DNA of 64,000 bases from JACDAE01 sp963717195 (GCA_963717195.1 CAVQVR010000012.1:62001-126000), one strand, 5' to 3'. Shown: positions 53,189 through 62,975, numbered from the stretch's first letter. A program made the numbers and translations. The notes: generated by a model from the letters alone, not told the origin.

Positions 53189-54681
53189 CCCCATAGACAT
53201 GAAGTTAAGAGCAAGCAAGCGGAGAGGCCTTGAGGACTGGCCAGCGATGCGGCTCGCCCAAGACAAACTGAGCCGTACTGGGACGATCCCTTCTCCGCTG
53301 CATGCGACATCCCGCTTCCATACAGGTCAGGATGTCGCGTAAAACCTCTTCCAGCCCCCCCTTTTGCAAGGTCCACATGATCAGATTTGCCTCTCGACGC
53401 ACCACTTGAGCCGCTTTGAACAGGCTACGCTCCGGATCCTGCCAACAGCCCTCGTGAATGAGCCACTGTTGGATCACCATCGCCGCAAGCTTGCTGTAAA
53501 TCTCCGTTAAGATGCGCCAAGGACTTTTACTCCGCGTCTCATCAATTTGCCCCTGTTCTTTCCACAGCCGGAAGAGTCGTTCGATTTGCCACCGCAAGCG
53601 CAGCGGGATCAGGATCTCGTCAAAGCTTGCCAGCCGCCGAGGGATATTCGTGATCACGATCGTCCAATCCGCCAGAGCGAGCGTCTCCTCAGAAGCACTG
53701 CGACCATGATCCTGCGCGTTGTGCCGAATGTCCTGCCGACGCTGTTCCCCCACCGCATGAGGGACCCGCTCGATGAGCACCCGTACCGGCAAGCGATGAG
53801 GGCCGATCACCGCTCCGAATTCTCGCCGTTCTCCCACTTGTCGCGGCAGGATCGCTCTCAACTCGATCACTGTCCCTGTGCGCCGACGAAGCTTGACCCC
53901 CGAGTGCAGCCGCGAGAGAATATACCTGCGTTGGCTCCGAGGCTGCTTTCGAGCGATGATCTGCTCAAAGCCCCCCGTATCCCAGAAGCCCAGGTCCCTG
54001 ATGAGCACGCTTCCGGCTTCCAAGGCTTCCAAGGCCAGCGGGCTTCGTTTGTCGCTGTGACGACCATCCGTGATCACTGGCCCTTGCAGGACGCCATTGC
54101 GCACATCCCAGCGGGCAAAGAGCTTGAGAGCCGCAGGGGTGCTTCCTGGGCTGCCTCCACAGCCTTTCCACACCTCCACCAATTGCTCCGGCAACCCGAT
54201 GCTCGAACTGTCTTCGAGCCAGACCTCACTGAAACGGCCTAAGAGTTCTGCGGGCACCTCATCTCGGCTCAGTTGCTGCTGCGTCACCTCTTGCAAGATC
54301 GCTTCTAGCAACGTGGCGGAGTGAGGCCCGAACCGTTGGCTGAGAGCCGAGCCCGAAATCTTCACCTGGCATCGTTGCAAGATCTGGGTTAACCCATCAA
54401 CTGTCGTCTCCGGATCCTGCAACCAGCCAAAGATCAGCGCCTGCGCAAACGCTCTTCCGGTGACTTCTCGCTCTCGTTGAACAAACTGCGTTTCTCGCGC
54501 CAGCCCATCGGCATGCTCATTCAAAATCTCCTGCAACGCCTGGGCTATTGGTGATACACTGCTCATCGGGGTCTCCTTCTTGACATCAAATCTTTCACAA
54601 TAGTAATAGGATGTCAGATCGAGACTCTTTTTGTCTACCCTTCTTTTAAGCTCATCCTTTCTTAACTTCATGTGTATGGGG
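53189..54681. mobile_element. IS4-family insertion sequence, complete, 1493 bp
   Basis: Terminal inverted repeats of 22 bp with one mismatch: CCCCATAGACATGAAG at the left (from 53189) and CCCCATACACATGAAG on the other strand ending at 54681. Flanks 53175-53188 and 54682-54695 are 14-bp direct repeats with one mismatch (TTTATAAAT-A/C-GCAC), fitting an IS4-type target duplication. Joining the flanks recreates a minus-oriented copy of the dispersed repeat, so the element inserted into that repeat. Confidence 0.85.
53205..54566 (-). CDS. IS4-family transposase, 453 aa
   Basis: Start at 54566 (MSSVSPIAQALQEILN) with AAGGAGA upstream, inside the element; the longer open frame to 54749 would run past the IS end. 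DDE catalytic residues are visible as Asp in VWLEDSSSIGLPEQ, Asp in VLIRDLGFWD, and the Y(2)R(3)E(6)K-type block LRLRWQIERLFRLWKEQGQ with the catalytic Glu. The stop lies within the left inverted repeat. It appears intact, so the element may be active. Confidence 0.92.
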   Translation of the reverse strand: MSSVSPIAQALQEILNEHADGLARETQFVQREREVTGRAFAQALIFGWLQDPETTVDGLTQILQRCQVKISGSALSQRFGPHSATLLEAILQEVTQQQLSRDEVPAELLGRFSEVWLEDSSSIGLPEQLVEVWKGCGGSPGSTPAALKLFARWDVRNGVLQGPVITDGRHSDKRSPLALEALEAGSVLIRDLGFWDTGGFEQIIARKQPRSQRRYILSRLHSGVKLRRRTGTVIELRAILPRQVGERREFGAVIGPHRLPVRVLIERVPHAVGEQRRQDIRHNAQDHGRSASEETLALADWTIVITNIPRRLASFDEILIPLRLRWQIERLFRLWKEQGQIDETRSKSPWRILTEIYSKLAAMVIQQWLIHEGCWQDPERSLFKAAQVVRREANLIMWTLQKGGLEEVLRDILTCMEAGCRMQRRRDRPSTAQFVLGEPHRWPVLKASPLACS

Positions 54682-54776
54682 TTTATAAATCGCACCCCTA
54701 CACCATTGGGAACATTGTTCAGGTGAGTGGCATAGTTTGTGTCGTGCATGGTATAAGGGTGCGATTTATAAGCCCG
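54682..54776. repeat. Two dispersed-repeat copies right of the IS
   Basis: A minus copy at about 54678-54700 (split from its other half by the IS) and a plus copy at 54751-54776 (GTATAAGGGTGCG then ATTTATAAGCCCG). The remaining bases to 54803 show no gene. Confidence 0.7.
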
Positions 54777-54803
54777 TGTCGCCTACTATTTTTTTAGATG
54801 GGA

Positions 54804-55196
54804 TTATACAATTTCATAGTCGAGGGTGAAAGTGGCTTCCCCATCGACTCCACTGATACCCGAACCTTGCAGTCCGCTCAAATCACCCGTTGCGGAAGCG
54901 GGTACCACGGTCAAGGTGTCTTTGACGGCTCCCCCTTCGTATGTACCGATGTGTTGGAGTACGAAGTTGCCTGAGTGATCACCCAGGCGACCAGTGATCT
55001 GTTCATAGCCGATAAAGTAAGCGATATTATTACTAGAATAGCACATCAGGTATTCGATTTTGCCCTCACCGTCAAGGTCTCCATGGTATGCATAAACCAC
55101 GTCGGCACGCGTGAGTTTGGGTTGACCATCAATTTCACTGTAGGGCTTTTCATTCCAGCTCTTCACGTCGAAGCTTCCTGTCGCATGTTTTGTCAT
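54804..55196 (-). CDS. DUF3224-family protein, 130 aa
   Basis: Matches the DUF3224 pattern: N-terminal GSFDVKSWNEKPY, C-terminal GNFVLQHIGTYEGGAVKDTL and TGDLSGLQGSGI...FTLDYE. The family forms a small beta-barrel of unknown function, perhaps ligand binding. AGGAACG lies upstream. It is 34 bases downstream of the glutamine-synthetase-like gene, same strand. Confidence 0.8.
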   Translation of the reverse strand: MTKHATGSFDVKSWNEKPYSEIDGQPKLTRADVVYAYHGDLDGEGKIEYLMCYSSNNIAYFIGYEQITGRLGDHSGNFVLQHIGTYEGGAVKDTLTVVPASATGDLSGLQGSGISGVDGEATFTLDYEIV

Positions 55197-55230
55197 AAAC
55201 GTTCCTCCGTGTCATTCTTGTCATTCCTGT

Positions 55231-56616
55231 TTAAACGAGCTCAAAGTAGCGCCGACGATCCCAATTGGTCACAGCTTTTTCGTACTCCTGCACTTCCCAC
55301 TTGCGGGTTGTAGCGAAATGTTCAACGAAGTCTGCACCCAGGTATTCTTTAGCGACTTCGCTCTGCTCAAATGCATGGGTGGCATCGACCAGGTTACGTG
55401 CCAGTGGCTGGATCTGGCCTTCTGCAAGCGCCTTTGTGATCACCGTGGGATCGTAGGCGTTTCCTGAGAGGCGGTTGGGAAGTTCTAACTTGTGCTCAAT
55501 ACCATAGAGACCGCTTGCCAACATAGCAGAGAAGACCAGGTAGAAGTTGGCATCTGCACCTGGAACGCGATTTTCAACGCGAATGGCTTTTTGTCCATTG
55601 TTGATGATACGTACGGCGCATGTGCGGTTATCCATGCCCCAGGTGGTGTTGAGTGGTGCCCATGTGCCTTCTATATAGCGTTTATAGGAGTTGATGAAGG
55701 GCGCGTAGAGAACCATCAGCTCTGGAAGCTTGCTCAGGATACCAGCGAGGAAGTGGCGCATGGTTGGAGACATATGTCCTTCGGCGTCGTTGTCCCAGAA
55801 GACGTTGCGTTCAAGGGTGCGATCCCAGAGGCTTAGATGAGAGTGGCCACTACTGCCATCTTCCTGGTCGTTCCATTTTGCCATGAAGGTAGCGCTCAAG
55901 CCCATCTGGTGACAGATTTCTTTGACACCAGTTTTAAAAAGCATGGTTCTATCGGCGGCGGTGAGGGCGTTGGAATAGTGGATGTTCATTTCGTACATAC
56001 CGGGACCGTGTTCGCGATTGTAGCCCTCAATTTCGACGCCATGGTCGCGCATCATACGCGCGATGCGCCCCAGGAGCTGATCATCGGCGCTTGATTGGCT
56101 GATGACGTAGCAGTTCATACCGGGGTTAAGGGGTGTGAGGTTCGGCCCAAAATCTTTTGAACGTAACGAGACCTGGTTCTCGCGGAAGAAGCGAAACTCT
56201 AATTCAGAAGCGGCCATCGGTTCATAGCCCAGAGAACGGGCACGTTCTACCAGCGTCGAGAGGATGTAGCGTGGGGAGATGGTGACCTGTTCGCCATGTT
56301 CGGTCCAGAGGTCACAGATACAGGAGGCGACGTTTTCTTCCCAGGGGACGAGCGCGAATGTGGCAAGATCAGGTTTCATTACGATGTCGGCAAAGCCACG
56401 TGCCCAGTTACTGAATGCCAGGTTGGGAAGCACGTTTTCGGCGATGTCCCAGCCAAAGAGCACATCGCATTGGGCAAATCCGCTCTCAAGGGAGTCGAGA
56501 AAGAAGCGTGAGGCCACGCGCTTGCCCCGATAAACGCCCTCTATATCGGGTGCACCGACTTTGATGTACTCGATTTTCCCATCGGCGATGTCTTTTTTTA
56601 TAGCAGTAATGTCCAT
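55231..56616 (-). CDS. Glutamine-synthetase-family ligase (PuuA/GlnA-III-like), 461 aa
   Basis: An N-terminal beta-grasp (IKVGAPDIEGVYRGKRVASRFF) is followed by a catalytic barrel with MAASELEFRFF (metal Glu), GYNREHGPGMYEMNI, SATFMAKWNDQEDGSSGHSH, and VENRVPGADANFYL. The absence of GlnA's adenylylation region and the R-V-P-G-A-D-x-N form suggest a gamma-glutamyl-polyamine or related amide ligase rather than housekeeping GlnA. Neighbouring SDR and APC permease genes on the same strand fit an amine-catabolism unit. Confidence 0.85.
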   Translation of the reverse strand: MDITAIKKDIADGKIEYIKVGAPDIEGVYRGKRVASRFFLDSLESGFAQCDVLFGWDIAENVLPNLAFSNWARGFADIVMKPDLATFALVPWEENVASCICDLWTEHGEQVTISPRYILSTLVERARSLGYEPMAASELEFRFFRENQVSLRSKDFGPNLTPLNPGMNCYVISQSSADDQLLGRIARMMRDHGVEIEGYNREHGPGMYEMNIHYSNALTAADRTMLFKTGVKEICHQMGLSATFMAKWNDQEDGSSGHSHLSLWDRTLERNVFWDNDAEGHMSPTMRHFLAGILSKLPELMVLYAPFINSYKRYIEGTWAPLNTTWGMDNRTCAVRIINNGQKAIRVENRVPGADANFYLVFSAMLASGLYGIEHKLELPNRLSGNAYDPTVITKALAEGQIQPLARNLVDATHAFEQSEVAKEYLGADFVEHFATTRKWEVQEYEKAVTNWDRRRYFELV

Positions 56617-56704
56617 GATTCTTGCTTAACCTTTCTGGTCTGTAGGGATATACCTACCACGATGTTTGTACATTCCCTTCCCCAACACTGATTGTTGGGC
56701 AGTG

Positions 56705-57469
56705 TTAAAAATAATTTGACGATATTCCTCCATCGACGACGAGCCAGGAACCGGTGGTCCAGGCGGATTCATCGGAGGCCAGATAGAGGGCCATGTAGAC
56801 AATATCTCGTGCCTCACCAAATCTGCCAAGAGGAATGCGATTCAGGCGTTTGTTGCGGGCTTCCTCACTGGTCCACAGGTAGCGTAGCAGAGGAGTTTCA
56901 ATTGGGCCGGGACAGATGGCGTTGCAACGAATACCATTCTGACCATATTGTACCGCAAGGGACTTTGTTAATGATAGGATGCCTCCTTTCGAGGCGGTGT
57001 AAGCATCCTGTGGTACCGTACACCCAAGCAAGGCGACGAATGAGGCGATATTGATGATTGAGCCTTTCCCCTGCTTTACCATATGAGGGATGGTGTGCTT
57101 GGAGCAGAGAAAGACGCTTTTGAGGTTGATGTCGAGGACTCTCTCCCAGACGGCTTCGGTGTTTGTGACGACGCTTTGATCTTCTGGCAGCATGACGCCA
57201 GCGTTGTTATAGAGGACATCGATGTGACCAAAGGTTTCTAGAGTGGTGTCTACTAATGCTTTGACTTCGTTTTCGTTGGTGACATCGGCTTTGACGAAGG
57301 TGGCGTTTCCTCCGGAGTCGCGAATGGTTTGTGCGGTTTCTGCACCTGCCTTTTCGTTGATGTCGGTGACGATGATGCTGGCTCCTTCACTGGCGAAGAG
57401 TTCGGCGGCGGCCTGGCCCATTCCGCTTGCGGAACCAGTGATGATGGCGACTTTGTTGGCAAGTCTCAT
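56705..57469 (-). CDS. Short-chain dehydrogenase/reductase, 254 aa
   Basis: Classical SDR: cofactor loop TGSASGMGQAA, DVTNENEVKAL, NNAG in DVLYNNAGVM, catalytic Ser in NIASFVALLG, and Tyr/Lys in YTASKGGI. Asp at the end of beta-2 (VTDINEKAG) favours NAD(H). The substrate is unknown. It lies between the glutamine-synthetase-like gene (88 bases on) and the amino-acid permease, same direction. Confidence 0.9.
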   Translation of the reverse strand: MRLANKVAIITGSASGMGQAAAELFASEGASIIVTDINEKAGAETAQTIRDSGGNATFVKADVTNENEVKALVDTTLETFGHIDVLYNNAGVMLPEDQSVVTNTEAVWERVLDINLKSVFLCSKHTIPHMVKQGKGSIINIASFVALLGCTVPQDAYTASKGGILSLTKSLAVQYGQNGIRCNAICPGPIETPLLRYLWTSEEARNKRLNRIPLGRFGEARDIVYMALYLASDESAWTTGSWLVVDGGISSNYF

Positions 57470-57700
57470 GGTGTTGTCTCTTTCATATGGGTAATACTCC
57501 GTTGATCATCATCTTGTGAACGGTGCCCCTACGATGGATGGGTCCATTTTCCAGGAGTCAAATTACGATCAACGGAGCAGTAGTGATCACGTTTATGGTG
57601 CCGTTGGTGCTTGATGAATCACCTGGGCGTTGTAAACGCGGCCCCTACGCGAGGGCGTCGTCAACGCGGCCCCTACGCGAGGGCGTTGTAAACGTGGTCC
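57470..57700. repeat. 28-bp tandem array of the dispersed repeat
   Basis: Minus-oriented copies at 57622-57648, 57649-57676 and 57677-57704 repeat with 28-bp period. The array runs on into 57705-57720, the last codons of the permease gene. 57470-57621 shows no gene. Confidence 0.85.
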
Positions 57701-59329
57701 CTACGCGAGGGCGTCGTCGATAAGGGTTGTTTCGCCGACGCTCTTTTCTATTTCAGAGAGTTCGGCAGCCGAACCCTGGATATGGGGGCCTTTAAACCAG
57801 TGACGGACGCTCACAGACCACCAGATGACCAGGATGATCAAGGTGCCTAATACCACTACAGGAGTATAGTTGAACGTTACCGCTGTGACGGGATTGGCAG
57901 TCGGGAGCATGAACAGCACTGAGATGAAGATAACCCACAAGACCGCAATGATGCCTATCGGTCTACTCCAACTCCCCAGGTGCCAGGGGCCACGCTGAAA
58001 ATTTTTCACGAACAGGCGTAGTAAGATGGGCAACACGTAAGAGATGTAGAGGCCGATGACCGCAATCGATGTGATGGCGACATAGGCGGCGAAATTGAAG
58101 ACGGTCGGGATGGCGAGGATGAATGCGCCAACAGCGGCCAGGATGATTGCATTACGTGGAGTGCGTCCGCGATCAAGGCGATGCCACAGGTTGGAGAAGG
58201 GAACTGCTCCATCGCGTGAGAACGCATAGATCATGCGCGAATTGGTGGTGATAGAAGACATCCCGCAGAAGAACTGTGCACCTACCGCAACGGCGAAGAA
58301 CAGGGTGCCAAGGAGGTAGCCCAGGCGACTTTCGAGAATATAGAGGACGGGATTAATATAGCCAGCAGCTTTGACCAGGTCAGGGGCGGCGGAGAGCAAT
58401 CCCATCAGGACGACGTATCCGGCAAAGGCTGAGACGACGACGGACATGACGATACCCCATGGGGCTCTTCTTGAGGCACCAACGGTTTCTTCGGTCATGT
58501 GCGCGGAGGCGTCGTAGCCTGTGTAGGTGTACTGTGCCAGTAGCAGGCCCAATAAGAAGGCATACCAGATTGGAAATCCGGTTGCATTATATTTAGGATT
58601 GGCCTGGAAAAGGGTTCCTGCGGAATTTAGTGGTGCAGCGGTCATATGGGTAGTAAAATTTGCGCCACCAAATTGTTGTCCAATGAGTGCGGCAATGATG
58701 ACTCCTATACCAATCAGGATGACACCAACGATGTGCCACCAGACGCTGATATCATTGAGAAGAGCGACGATACGCACGCCGAAGATATTAAGGCCAGCGT
58801 GTAGTATAAGGACAACCGCGTAGATTGCCAGCGTGGTCCATTGTGTCGCGGGATCAATCGCAAGGATGCTACCCAGCTTAGCCGGGAAGCCTGGGAACCA
58901 GGCATTGAGCAAGACATCGATGGAAACGGCGAGGCCATAATCGATACCAGCAGTAACTGCGACCTGCCCAATGAGATTGAACCAGCCGGTAAACCAGCCC
59001 CAGGCGGGTCCGCCCAATTGTGAGGCCCAGTAGTAGAGTCCTCCGGCGGTCGGATAAGCAGAGGCGAGTTCGGCCATACCTAAGGCGACGATGAGCACAA
59101 AGACTGTGACCAGCGGCCAGCCAATTGCACCCGCCGCGAAGCCAGATGTGGTAATGCCGGTGTAGAAAAGGGTGAGACAACCACTGAGGACGGAGATAAT
59201 GGTGAAGGAGATGGCGAAGTTTGAAAATCCACCCATGGTGCGAAAAAGCTCTTGTGCATAACCCATGCCGTGGAGACGTTTGATGTCCTGCGCGATAAGG
59301 TCTTCTTTAGCTGAACGCGGATTTGTTGC
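57701..59329 (-). CDS. APC-superfamily amino acid/amine permease, 542 aa
   Basis: Twelve or more hydrophobic helices with APC text: GGFSNFAISFTIISVLSGCL, ELASAYPTAGGLYYWASQLG, YTGYDASAHMTEETVGA (helix 6-8 region), and SRMIYAFSRDGAVPFS. It resembles GABA/choline-type permeases. TTG at 59329 is the likely start because AGGAGG is 7 bases upstream; the longer frame begins at a GTG at 59359 and would place that site inside the gene. The last codons (D-A-L-A) and TAG stop come from the dispersed-repeat array. It probably imports the amine used by the adjacent ligase and SDR. Confidence 0.9.
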   Translation of the reverse strand, partial: ATNPRSAKEDLIAQDIKRLHGMGYAQELFRTMGGFSNFAISFTIISVLSGCLTLFYTGITTSGFAAGAIGWPLVTVFVLIVALGMAELASAYPTAGGLYYWASQLGGPAWGWFTGWFNLIGQVAVTAGIDYGLAVSIDVLLNAWFPGFPAKLGSILAIDPATQWTTLAIYAVVLILHAGLNIFGVRIVALLNDISVWWHIVGVILIGIGVIIAALIGQQFGGANFTTHMTAAPLNSAGTLFQANPKYNATGFPIWYAFLLGLLLAQYTYTGYDASAHMTEETVGASRRAPWGIVMSVVVSAFAGYVVLMGLLSAAPDLVKAAGYINPVLYILESRLGYLLGTLFFAVAVGAQFFCGMSSITTNSRMIYAFSRDGAVPFSNLWHRLDRGRTPRNAIILAAVGAFILAIPTVFNFAAYVAITSIAVIGLYISYVLPILLRLFVKNFQRGPWHLGSWSRPIGIIAVLWVIFISVLFMLPTANPVTAVTFNYTPVVVLGTLIILVIWWSVSVRHWFKGPHIQGSAAELSEIEKSVGETTLIDDALA

Positions 59330-59608
59330 CAAGATGTACCTCCTGTTAGGGGGTGACAAAACGAAATACGTGTAAGATGTGACGTGTTTGACAGGGTGAC
59401 AGGTTGCTAGATCGCGCCTGTATCAATAGCGCCCGTACGGTTCAGCGCGAGAGAGATGTCAGCGATGAGCAACGCTGTACGGGGTTATGGGGTGCGATGT
59501 ACGTTGTTTCTCCCCTCCTTTCTGGATGCTTGCTTAAAGAGGATATGGATTTTCCGAAGTTTGTTTGTGAGTAAAAATCCATATGCTTAATTATGTGGAA
59601 TATTGATG
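59330..59608. other. Non-coding gap
   Basis: Upstream region of the permease and 3' side of the monooxygenase. No gene or clear hairpin was found. Confidence 0.4.
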
Positions 59609-61191
59609 CTACTCGTCAATAGGGGAGGGGCAAGGCTGGGATTTTTGAGTATCGTAATGTTGTAGATCAAAGCGACGCGTCCTGTGGCGGAACTCAAAGG
59701 TAAAGCCGGGCCAGATCGTCGTGTTGCGACCAGTGGCATCGAGGTACCAGCTTGCACAGCCAGAGGTCCATACGGTCCCCTGCATGCGCCGCTGGAGCTT
59801 CTGTATTGAATGCATCTTGAACCTCGGATCGCACTTCGATGGTTTGCAGGTTCCGGCGATCCATTATATGCAGGCAATCCAGGATATATGAGATTTGCGC
59901 TTCAATCATAAAAACCATAGAATTATGCCCCAGGCCCGTGTTAGGGCCAATCAGTAAGAACAGATTGGGGAAACCTGAGACGGTTGTCCCGAGATAGGCG
60001 CAGGGGTCCGGGTACCAATCATCAGCGAGCGAAGTGGGTCGTGCGTCCATGGATGTAGTGAGGGAGCCGTGTATCGGTAACGTGAAAGCCAGTGGCACAA
60101 ATGATAGCATCGACGTGGTGCTCTTTGCCGTCTTCGGTCACAATACTGTTGGCGCGTACCTCGCTAATGTTATCGGTGATGAGCTCGGTATTGGGTTGCA
60201 TGAGAGCTGGATAGAAGTCATCGGAGAGCAGGACGCGTTTACATCCCATTGTATAGTTAGGGGTGAGCTTTGCCCGGAGTACAGGGTCAGGTATGTGGTG
60301 GAGGAGGTGGCGACGAGCGATTTGCACGCCAGCTTCTATCATGGCGGGCCGATAGACAAAGCCGAGCGCGGTTAACTCATTGCGCCAGTAGATTCTTGTA
60401 CGCATAAAGCGCTGGGTGATGGGTAAGATGGAAAACAGTGTACGTTGCCATGTGGGGACAGGATGATCCTGGCGGGGCATAATCCAGGGGGGTGTACGCT
60501 GGAACAGAGAGAGGTGACCGACAAGCGGCTGAATATGAGGGACGAACTGGATGGCCGATGCTCCTGTGCCAATGACGGCTACTTGTTTGCCTGTGAGGTC
60601 GTAGTCGTGTTTCCAGCGAGCCGAGTGGAACAGGACGCCCTCGAAGCGCTCGATGCCTGGGATGGGTGGAAGCGATGGTTCGCTGAGGGGACCGTTGCCG
60701 AGGATGAGGATGTCAGCAATGAGTTGACCTTGAGTGGTCGTGATGTGCCAGCGCTGGTCGTCTTCGTTCCATGAAGCGGCGAGCAATTCGGTGTTCCATT
60801 GGATATGAGGAATGACACCGAAACGTCGTGCGCAGTGGCGTAGATAAGCGCGGATCTCGCGTTGAGGGGAGTAAGCATGACTCCAGTGGGGGTTAAGGGC
60901 AAAGGAGAAAGAATACAGGTGTGAGGGGATATCACAGGCGCACCCTGGATAGGTGTTGTCGCGCCATGTGCCGCCAATGTCTGTTGCTCGTTCGATCACC
61001 ACAAAGTCTTCCTGACCGCTTTGCTTGAGTAGGATGGCCATGCCCAGGCCAGAGAAGCCGGTTCCCAGGATAGCTATACGGATATGGCGTGTAGCTGCTG
61101 CACCGTTGAGTGGCCCATCTTGAAGGGTCGTGAACTGTTGAGCGTTAGAAGCCGTTTTGCTGCCGCCCTTGCCTGCAAAATGCTGGAACAT
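59609..61191 (-). pseudogene. Baeyer-Villiger-type flavin monooxygenase with two frameshifts
   Basis: Start at 61191 after AGGAGG. Normal features: FAD loop AILGTGFSGLGMAILL, NTYPGCACDIPSHLYSFSF, the fingerprint region FEGVLFHSARWKHDYD (Lys where Pro/Asp is usual), NADPH loop AVIGTGASAIQ, and ATGFHVTD. At about 60030-60038 the frame ends HGRTTHFAR; family text resumes as SLADDWYPDPCAYLGTT in the next frame. It shifts again near 59810-59820 to LQRRMQGTVWTSGCASWYLD, ending at 59609. Removing one C from the CCC near 60035 and one G near 59815 restores one 527-residue protein. As written it would be inactive. Confidence 0.85.
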
Positions 61192-61488
61192 GGTTGCATC
61201 CTCCTGGGATTGGTGGTCAGGTTGTCAGAGGTATCCTGTTTAAGAGTATATCATCACTGTCGTATTGTATATGATTGTCAACCAGAGCTTATTACGAATG
61301 TGGAATAGAAAGAACGAAAAATTGTGTTGTAATCAGGTAATGACCCTATGGTCAGTGCGGAGAAGGTACTTTGGCGTCTCTCCAGGTGCCAGGACTTCCT
61401 GGTAGACAGAACTACTTGTACTCTACAGGCTTCTTCCTCCTTACGACTAGCAAACGAAGATTATTTCGTATCAATTGGAGTGTATTGC
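61192..61488. other. Divergent promoter region
   Basis: 297 bases between the monooxygenase and the MFS gene. A/T-rich parts (ATGATTGTCAACC and surrounding) could hold promoters, but none is convincing by eye. Confidence 0.35.
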
Positions 61489-62975
61489 ATGCATCGTCCG
61501 TCCATCAATCCTAAGATCAGTGTGAGTATCGTCTTCGTAGCTGCAATGTTTATGTCAATTATGGATACAACGATTGTAAATGTTGCGCTGCCCTCAATGA
61601 GTCGTCAGTTCAACGCCGTTGGTACCTCGATCGATGCTGTAGTTGTTGGCTATCTTGTGAGCCTCGCCATTATTATTCCCGCCTCTGGATGGCTGGGTGA
61701 TCGTCTGGGTACCAAGCGTATCTTTTGGCGGCCCTGGCGCTCTTTACCATTGCATCAGCTCTTTGCGGATTAGCGACCAGCCTTCCTATGCTCATAGGAT
61801 TTCGTGTTTTGCAAGGCATCGGAGGTGGTGCGCTGACTCCGGTCGGAACTGCTATTCTGTATCGCACCTTCCCTCCCAGTGAGCGTGTCCAGGTCTCACG
61901 TATTCTCAATATACCAACGGTGCTTGCTCCTGCCTCTGGTCCGGTGATTGGTGGTTTGCTTATTGATAAATTGTCGTGGCACTGGGTATTTTTCGTCAAT
62001 GTGCCTATTGGTGTCGCGGCCTTCCTCTTTGGTCTCGTCTTCTTATCAGAACATATCGAGCGCACGGCCAGATCCTTTGATCTTCCAGGTTTCTTACTGG
62101 CGGGTATTGGTCTTGCTCTCACGATGTATGCCTTGAGCGAAGGGCCAAGTTATGGCTGGACTTCTCCCGGTATTCTTGCTTGTTTAGCGATAGGTCTCGT
62201 CTGTCTCACAACATTTGTTTTTGTTGAGTTGCGTTCGACGCATCCAATCCTGGATTTACGGTTGTTTGGCAATCGCGTGTTTCGTACAGGTAACCTGGTT
62301 TCGTTCTTTTCCACTGCTGGTTTCCTTGGCTTGCTCTACGCTGTCCCTTTGTTTCTACAGGAGGCGCGAGGTGCCTCAGCTCTTGCATCCGGCCTGACTA
62401 CGTTTCCGGAAGCAGTTGGTGTACTGGTTGCTACCCAGATAGCCACGCGTCTCTATCCTGGTGTTGGGCCACGTCGGCTCATTGCTGGCGGACTCACTGG
62501 CGTTGCGATCTTCATGGCGTTGATGTGTTTTATGGGGCAGGACACGACGCTCTGGTTGATGCGTTCTTTGATGTTCCTCACGGGTGCTGGTATGGCGTTC
62601 TCCTTTACATCGGTGCAGGCAGCATCCTTCTCGACCATCTCATCGGCGCAGACCGGACAGGCTTCGGCGCTCTTTAATGCACAACGGCAGATTGGTGCTT
62701 CCATTGGTGTTGCCTTGCTCAGTAGTGTGATCAGTGCTGTGGGTATGACGCAGGTGAGTGTGAGTGGTGCAGTCGTGCCAAACCTTACGGCCTATCATGT
62801 CGCTTTTATTGCTGCGGCCATCCTTGCGGGCATTGGTGCCGGTATTGCGCTGACCATGCATGATAGTGACGCGGCTGCCACGATGCGAAGTCGGGTCAGG
62901 CAGGATAGGCAAGAGTTGGTTGTGGGCGCAGAGCAGGTTCCGGTCTCGTTCTCTCAATCGAGAAGCGCCTCTTAA
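61489..62975 (+). pseudogene. DHA2-type (EmrB/QacA) MFS exporter, frameshifted
   Basis: Start at 61489 (MHRPSINPKISVSIVFVAAM) after GGAG. Early helices carry MDTTIVNVALPSM and the motif GWLGDRLGTKRIF. At about 61724-61730 the frame runs out into WRPWRSL; the next frame gives LALFTIASALCGLATSLPML, RVLQGIGGGALTPVGTAIL, PTVLAPASGPVIGGLLID and the remaining helices to 62975. A missing T in ATCTTTTGG would restore FLAALALF. Intact members pump drugs or metabolites out with protons (14 helices). Confidence 0.88.

Noticed and set aside
53547..54242. Plus-strand open frame opposite the IS4 transposase
   Set aside because: Antisense to a protein with clear DDE motifs and terminal repeats.
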